In this document: piece after piece, positions 25,484-35,500 of the stretch
Layout of the letters: each line of letters begins with the position of its first letter
Numbering within the stretch: position 1 is the stretch's first letter
Source of the DNA: Eubacteriales bacterium
GTDB lineage: Bacteria > Bacillota > Clostridia > Lachnospirales > Lachnospiraceae
Assembly (NCBI GenBank): GCA_030526295.1
Contig: JAUNDA010000001.1
Span: 1 to 47,708, forward strand
Direction of reading: 5' to 3'
DNA: 47,708 nucleotides
Notes under the pieces: generated by a model
Database searches by the model: none
Told to the model about the DNA's origin: nothing
Seen by the model: the letters and a program-made list of their open reading frames with translations, nothing else
Position numbers and translations under genes: made by a program

Positions 25484-26325
25484 CCCGCAAATGCAAGCGT
25501 TACCGCGCCTGCGGTATCCTGCACCTCGTTAAATGTATTATTATCGCAGCCCTCTATGTAGAACCAGTATTCCACAGTAGCCACCTCGTCACCAACCAGT
25601 TCGATAAGAACCTCGTTTCCAGGAGTTACAAAGCCGTCTGCATCCACATCGGCAAAATAATCAGACATCTGAATTGACGGATCATCCTCAAACTGTGCCT
25701 CTCCGTCTGAATTAATGTCTCCGACCACGGTTCCCTCTGTCTCAACTGTCTGAAGCTCCTCAGCACCTCCTGCATAATCATCCAATCTGAAGATATATGT
25801 AAAGGAGCCGTTTTCGCCAGTGATCCTAAGTCCAAGCCTCATGGATGAAAGAAGCTGTGCGCCGTAATCAAACATGAGCTTTGAGGGGTCAAGATAAACC
25901 ATTGCATCCTTTTTTACGGATTTGAGGTAAACCGTTCCCCTGATCAGCTTACTGTCTATCTCATCCGTCACATCACGGAAACGTATTGCATAGTTGTTTT
26001 CATCCATTGCAACAGCCTCAAAAAAGGTATCGAGGTTTGCCGTTGATACGGGTTCAAGCTCGTACTCATCCATGCCGCCGTATGGATTAAGGTTACACTC
26101 CTTCTCAAAAACACCATCCGGGTCATCTGAAATGAGAAGTGTTATGCCGGTACCGCTTACACTACCCCTCATCGGTGTAACATTGGTTGCCGTGTTAAAG
26201 GTAAACCATGCAAAGGTTGCCGAAATCAGGGTAAAGAGAAGCAGGACTATAAGCAGTACAGTCCTTTTAAGCGATGATTCAATTTTTTTTAAATTGTCAT
26301 CCAATTGTAGCTTCAACTCCCGCAA
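25474..26325 (-). CDS. SipW-class minor subunit with Ca2+-binding-like loops (283 aa)
   Basis: A hydrophobic segment ends in SATFAWFTFNTATNV (A39|W40). Family motifs are SMRLGLRIT and VEYWFYIEGCDNN. Two short acidic loops, GDINSDGEAQF and DVDADGFVTPGNE, have the D-x-D-x-D-G spacing of EF-hand/dockerin calcium loops. There is no good ATG: the first in-frame codon is TTG at 26325, and a later TTG (MDDNLKK...), placed at the stop of the upstream gene, is also plausible and would shorten the product by about 8 residues. It overlaps both neighbours. Confidence 0.75.
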   Translation of the reverse strand: MRELKLQLDDNLKKIESSLKRTVLLIVLLLFTLISATFAWFTFNTATNVTPMRGSVSGTGITLLISDDPDGVFEKECNLNPYGGMDEYELEPVSTANLDTFFEAVAMDENNYAIRFRDVTDEIDSKLIRGTVYLKSVKKDAMVYLDPSKLMFDYGAQLLSSMRLGLRITGENGSFTYIFRLDDYAGGAEELQTVETEGTVVGDINSDGEAQFEDDPSIQMSDYFADVDADGFVTPGNEVLIELVGDEVATVEYWFYIEGCDNNTFNEVQDTAGAVTLAFAGCE

Positions 26326-27214
26326 AAATTATGGTGAGGTCCTTTAGTGTCGTATCAACAAGCTCATCGGTACAGTCAAGGTCACATCCCTCAAGCCATA
26401 CATAGACATCCACCGTCTCGGCAGGTCCGTAATCCTCTCCGTCTCCGCCAGAAAGCGTACCGATTTTTTTCGAATTATCCTTAAGAGTAACCTTTCCGGT
26501 TGACTCGTCATAATCACAGTAATTATCCTCTGAAAGGAGCTTTCCCTCCATTGATACAAGATTTCCGTTTTTATCGATGACAAACGGCTCTTTCATACCT
26601 GTCGGGTTCTTTGTCGTATTCCTGTTGGCACCCTTCTCCTTATTTAACTCGAAGATGGATTCCTGTCCGTCCATCACGAGTCCGACTCTCAGTGCCTTTG
26701 AAATCATTTTGTCGGATGCCGTTTCCTCGTCCGTATATTTAAGCTTCACGTAAATATCAAGCGACTGGGCGTTTGTTTTAAGCTGAAGCTTGGTATGGTA
26801 ATACTGCTTCGTGCCGGTGAGCTTGCCGAACTTTGATGCAAGCATGCTCATGTCGGGCATATGCTCAAATTCCGTTACCATCTGGAAGCCCTCTCCGCTG
26901 TCAATGTCTGCACATGACACAGGAAGAAGCTTACCCTCAAAGGTTTCCATCTCGGTTGAAAATCCGAATTCTCCATTCTCCTTTCCAATCCTGAGCTTTG
27001 TCGATGAGCCCGCTGCCATTTTTACATTTGTGGTATGTCCCTTAGTGTTGAAAACATACCAGGCATAGGTCACCGATACCATTGAAAGGAACGCTATGAG
27101 AAGCACCATGAGTGCCGTATAAAAGCTTTTTTTAAGTTTTACCGTTTCCTTGTTTCTCAAATCGTAAATTCCCAAAATTAATTCAAATACGGCAGAAATA
27201 CCGCCAAACCTCAC
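26297..27214 (-). CDS. SipW-class subunit, first of four tandem paralogues (305 aa)
   Basis: The signal ends in SVTYAWYVFNTKGHTT (A51|W52). Family motifs ALRVGLVMDGQ and VDVYVWLEGCDLDC are the clearest in the locus. The GTG at 27214 has no Shine-Dalgarno. An internal TTG at the LRNKETVKLKK segment would give a signal of normal length, so the true start is uncertain. A 122-bp gap, the largest among these paralogues, separates it from the upstream 715-aa gene and may contain a weak promoter, making this the head of a sub-operon of four subunits plus SipW no. 2. Confidence 0.75.
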   Translation of the reverse strand: MRFGGISAVFELILGIYDLRNKETVKLKKSFYTALMVLLIAFLSMVSVTYAWYVFNTKGHTTNVKMAAGSSTKLRIGKENGEFGFSTEMETFEGKLLPVSCADIDSGEGFQMVTEFEHMPDMSMLASKFGKLTGTKQYYHTKLQLKTNAQSLDIYVKLKYTDEETASDKMISKALRVGLVMDGQESIFELNKEKGANRNTTKNPTGMKEPFVIDKNGNLVSMEGKLLSEDNYCDYDESTGKVTLKDNSKKIGTLSGGDGEDYGPAETVDVYVWLEGCDLDCTDELVDTTLKDLTIIFAGVEATIG

Positions 27215-27273
27215 GGATGAATAATTAATTTATCCACTCACGGATGGTTTTAAACGGCAGTTATCCACCTTCC

Positions 27274-27303
27274 AATATATCAGTAAAGTATCTTGTTTGT
27301 CAC
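27274..27303 (-). promoter_or_regulatory. Possible internal promoter before the four minor subunits
   Basis: On the - strand: -10-like TATATT (27274-27279) with GTGACA (27298-27303) 18 bp upstream. It falls in the only sizeable gap between the giant-protein part and the minor-subunit part of the operon. Both elements deviate from consensus, so this is tentative. The same gap holds a direct repeat CTCACGGATG (27210-27219 and 27237-27246). Confidence 0.3.
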
Positions 27304-27336
27304 CTTACATTTTTATGTCAATCTGTAAAGCCATAA

Positions 27337-29484
27337 TCATTCCTGTGTTTCAGGCTCATTTGAAGGCTCTGTTTCAGGCTCTGTCTCTGGTCCCGCATTG
27401 CTATCAGGTTCAGTTTCCGGTGAAGCTGCCTCAGTGTCTCCTTCATCGTCACCGTCATCCTCTGTGTCCTTACCGCCCTCAGGCTCTACTGTGCCGCCTA
27501 TGGCAGATCCGGGGCCCGGTGCAGGCGCGGGTGTTTCAGGCTCGGTTTCCGGCACCTCAGGCGTAGTGTCCTTTGAAGGCTCAGCCGGCAGTCCCTCCTC
27601 CAAACCGTATTCCTTTACCTCAAGCTTAAGGCTTCCGCTTGCAGATGCTATAAACTGTACACTTTCCAGAGGAACCATCAGCTTAACCGTACCTGTTCCG
27701 TTCTCAAGAAGTACTGTTACATCCAGTGTGTCAAGACTTCCAAGAAGAGCCGTTCCTGACAATATCAGTTTTCCGGCCTCCTCACCATAAAGCCTTACGT
27801 CAGCCTCCGGGAGGTTCTTCTCAATAACATGGTTCTTAACCGAGTCACTCATTGTGACATCGACCCTTCTAATGGTAAGTGTCGAATCAGTACATGCCGG
27901 AATAAGGACATATGAAGCAATGTCGCTTATTCCTGCCCCCTCTGCTAGTCCCATGATTTCACCATCTTCATTAAATACAGCCGTTATGAAGCCTTCCTTA
28001 TCGACTGCACAATAAGAGAGTGAACGAAGCTCATGCTTATTTAATCCAAGCTTAAAGCTGTTGCCTGATGATATGCTTGGACCAGGCTCTGTTTTTACTG
28101 CAACGGAAGGAGTCGCAACAGGAGAACCATCTGAAGCATGCTTCTCTGAAACCGCATTAAGTCCCTCACCCTTTACAAAGGAGATAATGGCGCTGCTTTC
28201 TCCGTTTGTGCTTCCCTCAATACTTAAATCAGCCACATTGTTGACATCCTGCAGTGCCGGAATAAGTATAAAGAGCGCCTCTCCTGCTATTGTCAGGTCC
28301 TTAAGCTCCTGGCCAAGAAGGTTAACGGGATCATACGCGTCAAAAACTGTGCTTTCAATGGTCTTTACGCCGTCAAATACCCTTACATAGTGTTCCTCAG
28401 TCATCTCTCCGGCCGTGGCAAAGTATGTATACTGCTCGCTAGGGTTAATGAAAACAAAGCTATCCCTAAGAAGCATCGAAGTCGAAAGCTCGTCATCGAT
28501 AAAGCCCTTAAAGTAATCATGGTCATCAATTCTTGCAAGTATGAGATTTGCCTCATATTCATCTATGCCATCGCCTGTTGTAACCTCGAAATCCTTTTCA
28601 CGGTATACAATTGAGAGCTCAGAGGAATCAAGCGAATCAATGACTATTCCACCATTTTCGCTTCTGTATTCGTAAACGGTTATCTCTTCAGGTCCCTGAA
28701 CCGCAGTAAGCTCCGTCTTAACCGGCAGATATTCACTCTCGCCGTTCATGGCACGAACCATTGTATATGAAGAGCTGTCTGTTAAGGTTGATACGCTGTG
28801 AATCCTGAGTGAATCCTCTGTCGCACCTACCTTAAAAATTACGGTATCACCGTCATTGTGGTATGCGTATGTGCCCTTTCTGATATCGGCGATTCTAAAG
28901 TATGAGACATATTCGCCGTCCGAAAGCTTAACCGTATCTGTGTCATCAAGGGCTGTAACCGGTGTTGCTGCCCCGTCACTGCTAATAAGCGCAAGGCTGT
29001 CACCGGATGAGGCGCTAAAGCGTACCTCAAGGTATTCCCTGTATCCTACGCTGCTTTCTCCCACCTCTAGGAATCCAACCAAAAGCTCTGTATCTGCTGG
29101 GTTAAGTTCAAAATTGTGGACAAATGACTCAACACGCATTGAATGTGTGTTTGTCTTAACAGGAATAAGCACCTCCTCGCCAAGGAACACATAGTTGGTC
29201 CTGATAAGGTCAATGTCCCCAAGCATTGACGAAAGCTCGTCCTTAAGAAGCTCCTTTGTCTCACTGTCAATAGTAAGATACTCCTCACGTGACACTCCTG
29301 TTTCAATGGTCTCGGAATTATCAGCTGCCCCGTCTTCCACTATAACTGAAGGAGCGAGTGAAGCATCCGTAACATCTGCAAAAGCAGGGATGTAACACAT
29401 ATATAAGGACATCAGAAGAAGAAGCATTACCGCTAATACCCTTTTAAGCTTCCTCTTCTGTTTTCTTCCTAATATAAGTGTCAT
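27337..29484 (-). CDS. Secreted protein of unknown function with acidic Pro/Glu/Thr tail (715 aa)
   Basis: A basic N-terminus and hydrophobic core end in PAFADVTD, a standard signal peptidase I site near residue 36 and not a SipW site. Most of the chain (about 40-630) is beta-rich with no family I can name. The last 80 residues are a Pro/Glu/Thr/Asp-rich tail without sortase motif or membrane anchor. AGGTAAGAG precedes the ATG, 16 bp after the giant-protein gene, so the two are cotranscribed and may act as a pair. No close relative of the SipW-subunit motifs was found in it. Confidence 0.72.
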   Translation of the reverse strand: MTLILGRKQKRKLKRVLAVMLLLLMSLYMCYIPAFADVTDASLAPSVIVEDGAADNSETIETGVSREEYLTIDSETKELLKDELSSMLGDIDLIRTNYVFLGEEVLIPVKTNTHSMRVESFVHNFELNPADTELLVGFLEVGESSVGYREYLEVRFSASSGDSLALISSDGAATPVTALDDTDTVKLSDGEYVSYFRIADIRKGTYAYHNDGDTVIFKVGATEDSLRIHSVSTLTDSSSYTMVRAMNGESEYLPVKTELTAVQGPEEITVYEYRSENGGIVIDSLDSSELSIVYREKDFEVTTGDGIDEYEANLILARIDDHDYFKGFIDDELSTSMLLRDSFVFINPSEQYTYFATAGEMTEEHYVRVFDGVKTIESTVFDAYDPVNLLGQELKDLTIAGEALFILIPALQDVNNVADLSIEGSTNGESSAIISFVKGEGLNAVSEKHASDGSPVATPSVAVKTEPGPSISSGNSFKLGLNKHELRSLSYCAVDKEGFITAVFNEDGEIMGLAEGAGISDIASYVLIPACTDSTLTIRRVDVTMSDSVKNHVIEKNLPEADVRLYGEEAGKLILSGTALLGSLDTLDVTVLLENGTGTVKLMVPLESVQFIASASGSLKLEVKEYGLEEGLPAEPSKDTTPEVPETEPETPAPAPGPGSAIGGTVEPEGGKDTEDDGDDEGDTEAASPETEPDSNAGPETEPETEPSNEPETQE

Positions 29485-29500
29485 CTCTTACCTAATAAAT

Positions 29501-32500
29501 TTAGCCTGTTCCGTCTGAATCCGTTGAGAAGGCCGTGTTGATCTTACATACAGTGTAGATAACGTGGTCGCTTCTGTCATCGAGATATGTCTCAGGATCC
29601 GTATCGATGTTCTTAACAATCTTTGCATTAAGCTCAACCTTGTAGTTAGAGAACTTATGCGGATCAACAATGTTGTCAACGTTTACAAGCACGTTGATGT
29701 TAAACATGAACCTGCCGTTTACAGCGTCAAAGAGGCCATCTGTTTTGATGCAGTCATTTACCGTGTCAAAATATGTGTCCTTTGCAAGTGTTGCAGTCCA
29801 TATTCCTGTTAAATTGTCATATGCAAAGCTTATTCCCGTTGTATCGGATGTGATGGAGATGTATTCTCCAGCATTCGTAAACGGTACATTGTACTCAAGG
29901 TCAGCGCCCTTTTCAGCAAGCGTAAGTTTAAATACAACCTTCTTTGAATCCCTGAGCATTGACTCGACATTCTCAAGCTTTGAAAGGTCATAAATGGCCG
30001 TTGTCATGATCTTACTTGCTGTATTGTCGTTAACAAGGTAATCAGGCTGAAGGTCACTTAGGTTGATACCAAGCTGGTCAACGTTATCCGCATCAAGTCG
30101 AAGAACCGAATCAGATGCACCGACACGGTAATACTTCGAACGGCCCTGTGCACTCTTTTTCGTGCTTGAATATGAAAGTGCAGTTGTACGTCCCGCAAGC
30201 TGTGACGTAATGCTAAGCTCCGCAAAGTTATTCGGCTCGCCTGCCACAAGCTCTCCGGCCGGGATTACATCAAGGCCAAGCTCCGGAATGGTTGTTTCCA
30301 TCTTTGCCTCGATTACAAAGCTTGATGTGTCCTCACCCTCATTAAGGATCTGGAGTGCCTTACGGAGGCTGTTCAGGTTAATCGCACCCGATACAGTGCC
30401 GTCACTTGAGAGCGGAAGCTCCATGTTGTCACCCGTAGATACCCACTCATACTGGGCAAGTCCTGTTGCCGGCATTGAATCCACAAACTGTGTTCCGTCC
30501 CAGTACTTTCCTGTATAAGGGTTCTTGATATTGAAGGTTACGGTACCGTTTGAACCGCTCGGGAAGCCTGCTGAACGTGTTTCAGCACCGTTATTGATGT
30601 GCCTCATAAGGCTCACAACAAAGCGCTGGTACAGTCCGTCGGCGTCCATATACTGCTGGGAGTTCGGGAAGGTTACCGTATTCTTAAGGCTGATGACAAC
30701 CTTGTCGTCAGATGTCTCAACCGCACGGATCGGCACGTTGTCCGTATCCTCAAGCACCTGCGTATAGCCTGCTGCGAGGTTATAGGTACTTGGAGTATTT
30801 GCATGTGAATCCTCGAGTGTCACATCACTTCTTAAAACGTCATTTATGTGGTGCGGGATTCCCGGACCGTTGCTTACAAGTGTCGTATCAATATATCCGT
30901 TTGAATCACCAACAGTTCCCGCAGGAACAGTGATTACAAGATAGAAATTCTCTGTAAGCTCAGCCCTTGAGAGTGTATCCTCAGGAACAGTGATGTCATG
31001 TGTACCGGCTTCATCACCCTCCTTAAGGCGGTAGTAGCCGACATTGCCACTGCCATCCACTGCCTTTACTGTCGCGCTTGCAGAATCGGTTGCAACAAAG
31101 AGTCCTCCTGTAACAGGTGTTGCAGTTGCATGCATAAGCTCGCCAATGCTTCTTGATGAGAAGCTGTTACCTGCAGCATCGGTAAACTTACTTAAAAGAA
31201 TAGCCGAATTTGCAGAATCATCTGCTGTAGTCGTATACGAATAAACCGTATAGTCGTACATATCTACAAGTGTAAGCTGTGTACCTGCAGGAAGCACCGT
31301 TCCGCCCGACTGGACGAAGCGGATGTTCTTCTCAAGCACCTGTACCGCATTTCCGCCACCCTCTATGAAGTTCTGCCAGCCGTAGAAGGTCTTGTCACCC
31401 TTTGCATAGTTGTAGGTGTAGCTGAGCATTGCAGTAATCGGGTTACCATAGCTTTCTAGTACATGGGAGGTCTTTGTGTTAAAGCTCTCCGGATAGAAAA
31501 CAGTACCCGTATCAAGTGTAGCTATAAAGTCAATCTCGAGCATACGGCGAACCATAACAGGGATTGAAACATTGTAGTTGTGTCCGTCCTCCGTGAAGGT
31601 TACGGTAATGAGTGTGAAGCGGTCGAGGTCATTGTCGTAATCAGCCGTAGCATAGAAGTCAAGGTCATCAGTTGCCTGAACCGTAGCTCTGTTAGCTGTC
31701 TTTACAAATGCCGTCTGGTTCCACTGGTACTGCGTTGAAACAACTGAAACAGCAGACCTGTCCTTTTCAACAGCCCTCTTAAAGCCGCCATTTGTGACGA
31801 TATTGAGGAAATCCTTTATTACGGCCGTGTTTCCGCTCACTATCTTAATAAGCGGGAAGTCTGGTGCCGTTGTCGGTGCAACTCCGCCCGCACCATCAGA
31901 AACAGCCTGGTTTTCCTGAGCATATGAGGTCAGGATGTCAGTGAAGCTAAGAGGTGTAGCCGGGTCTGTAAGCGTATAATAATTATAGCTATACGGAGTA
32001 TGCGGACCTGTTGCATCCTCATAAATCTTCTGTACGTTTGTAACAAAGTCAGGACTTGTGCCTGTAAATGAAGCACCGTCGCCTGTTACCGTGAGGCTGT
32101 TACCGTCAGACGTAAGCTTAACCGAAATCGGTGAAAGCGGGCTTGTTGAAGCATAAGGCTTCTCCTGATCCCTTTCAAGCGATGTGCCACTGTCGTCAAC
32201 GCCAAGCACGTTCGCAGTTCCGTCATTTTCAAGTGACGAACCGAAATAGTCAGTGAATGCGATATAGCCACTGTAGTTATATTCACCCGAAGGTGCACCG
32301 CCTGCCAGCTGTACTCCGACTACAATTCTGTCGCACGTCGTATCACCCTTCTGGATTGAAAGACCCGCAATGTTATATTCAAGCGGTTTATTTGCTGCAT
32401 TTCCTGACGCACCTACGAAGAACGCCCTGTGGTGGATATACTTATTCTCAATATCAGAAATTTCAGTATTTGAAATGAGGATATTTGAGCCTGTAAGTCT

Positions 32501-35500
32501 GCCGCCACTCGTTGCACAGCCGTATACACGTCCGAAGCCGCCGCCTGCAAACCTTCCGTCAACAAAGCTGTCCTTTACATATGAATCATGGATGCTCTTT
32601 ACCTTTGTCTCGTTATCGGCAAAGCCGACAAATCCACCGGCTGAGACGTTGTGCTTAATGTTGGCATTCTCAACACCGGAGCTTAGGATTGTAAGCGTGC
32701 CACCAAGGCTACTGTATCCGATAAGACCGCCGTTTGAATAAACTGAATTATCTGCACCAGTGGTATTTGGCACACCGATAACAGTTTCCTTGTCATCGTC
32801 AGTTGCACCCGTCTTATCTCCCATGACTGTGATGTTTGAGAGCGTGACTGCAGGACCTCCGGACCTTACAAGTCCAAAGATTCCACCATTAAAGTATTTG
32901 CCGGTCATGTCGACATTTATCATCCTTACCTTATTAATGACTGAGTCCTTATTAAGGTAAAGGTTGGCAGTGATTCCACCTGCAGAGGCAGATCCGTTTA
33001 AGGAAACATTCTCAAACACAGCATCGTAAAGAGTCTTACCTGTATTTGTATACCTTGTCTTATTGATAACTGAATCCGTCAGTGTATATTCAGGATTATT
33101 TACAGAGAAGGTCTGCTCTGTATAGCCGATTACTCCACCGACGCTACTCTTAGGCGGGCTGTCCGTTCCCGGAGTAATCGTACTCGTGATTACGGAGTTC
33201 TGACCCACGATAAGTGAGCTGTCTGTTACATTTACGGCCACCTGTCTGTTTTCGTCATTTATACCGTATGCCTTTCCGATAAAGCCTCCGGCATAGCTAA
33301 GTCCCGTGATATTGCAGTCCTTGTAGCTGCAGTTTACAAATACGGGGGCAACCCTCTTTGATGCATTCGAACCATTAAAGGTCCTTGCCTGATAATCAAC
33401 AAATCCTACATTTCCAAACAGCGAACCTGCAGTCTGTGGGCTCACGATTGTCACATTGTCGGTATGGACGTTTTCTGTAAGAATCGTAACGTCACCACCG
33501 TAATTCTTTGTTATACCCGCAAAGCCGCCTACGCCGACATGGTCCTTAAGGAGGTTAGAGTCGGTTACAGCCGAGATGTCACTCAGTACACCGTCCTTTG
33601 TATAGTATGTGAGACTTAGCTTCGTATCCTTAATGGTAAGGTTTCTAAGTCTTCTGCCGTCAGCCTGCGCATAAACATTCTGCTTTGTGCTGTTTCCGCA
33701 GTATGTAATTGCACCAAATACGGCACCAAGTCCCTGTGTATGGTACTCGTCGTCAGTATATTCCTTTATATCCATGTCTGCCTTGATAATGGCATTTCCA
33801 CCGTCAACGAAAAGCGTATATGGTGTGACACGGTCCATCTCGTTATTCTGACCACCGTTATTGGCAATCATCGTGTCGTATCTTGCCGAAAGTCCGAGAT
33901 ATCCGTTCTTGTATGAAGTCATGTCAAGGATTCCGTCAGCCGCTGCAGGCTCAAACTTAAGCGCCCAGTATGAAACAGCCGCAGAGCATGGGAATGCCGT
34001 CTGTGGTGTCGCATATTTTGTAATAAGGTACGGAAGGTTTGCGATTTCCGCATGAGCACGAAGGTCAGTATTGTTACTGCTACCCTTGCCCCAGACTGCA
34101 TGTGTTGAGAAGCCTGGTCCAAGACGGTCATCCTTCTGTGCTATTGCAAAGTCAGCGCTCGCACCAGCCGGGTCTCCGATATGGTCATAGGCGGCATTTC
34201 TTACCTTACCACTTATTTTGTTACCAAATTCATATGTACCAAGGCTGGTCCTGTTGTTATACTGTGCGTCCTTTGTATTGTAATAATATGCATTAGTATG
34301 ATAGTTCTGTCCTGCAAGTGACGAGTTTGCAGCGCCGCTGTTCATAATCGCCGAGAAGACAAGAAGTCCCTGTGCGCTCTTTACAACTGTTGTTGTAACA
34401 CTGTCACCGCCATTATAATATGTAGCATTAACTGTCTCAAGGTCAGCACCCTTTGAACTAGGTTCATATAGCCTGTTAATCTTGTAGTTCTTGCAGTTTC
34501 CATTTGCGTCATTTCCGTTGCTTACGTCGCAGCCCTCGCTGAAGGCATAGCCCTCAAGCATACGTCCGATTATCGGATTGCAGTACATGCTCTGAAGTGC
34601 GTCATAGGCAACGCTCATTCCGCTTCCACTAAGCCACTCGTCAGTCATTCCGACCTTGCCGTCCATGTTCCTGAAGATGACACCGCCACCTGAAATCGAG
34701 CCGATGTATCCGCCGACTGTAATCTGGTGCGGCTTTGTTCCTGTAAAGCTATTCAGGAAGCCCCTTGCTGCATTTACTGTTACGTTATCGATGATGTTGT
34801 CACCGCCGATGATACATCCGATGACACCACCAAAGAAGCTTCCGTTTGCAAACTTCTTTTCAAGAGCTGCAAATGTAAGCGGATTGTTTCCAGTGTAATT
34901 AATCGTAAGGTCCTTGATGACGCTTCCGTAGCTGTACGGGATAAAGCCCTTTGTTGATTCCTTGTCCTGATCAAGCGTGATCGAGCTTCCGTTTGAGCTA
35001 ATGATTGATCCCCTGAACGGGTTTGCCTTGTTTCCAAGACCTACAAAGTCCTTAAGCGTGATACTTCTCTTAATGTCATAGTATGCGTTCTTCATGTAAA
35101 GACGCATTGTGGCATCGTCAAGCGCCGTTCCGCCGCCCTCAGGGTCCCATGCGGAACCGTTGTAGCGGTAAACCTTATCAAGCGAAGTGCCACCCACAAG
35201 CGTCATGCAGAGGTTCACCTGGCTTGTCGCGATGGTAATCTCCCATCCCGTACCTGCACCGGCACCATTTATGTACTTAGCGATTGTTGTGAGCTGGGCC
35301 GCACTTGTAATCTCGTACGGATGTCCATATGTTCCACAGCCGTCAAGAATGTTAATCTTTCTGTGGTTAACGGCGATTGTATGCCATGTGCCTGCAAACG
35401 GCTCATAGACATATGGAAGGTATACTCCCGTAAATACTGAATTACCCTTTGATGCCGTGATGTTTCCGTCCGATACGCAGGTATCAACGTCATAATAGAA

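Noticed and set aside
27230..27269. Two DnaA-box-like 9-mers (TTATCCACT, TTATCCACC) 31 bp apart
   Set aside because: Each has one mismatch, there are only two, and there is no AT-rich unwinding region or dnaA/dnaN nearby; probably chance.
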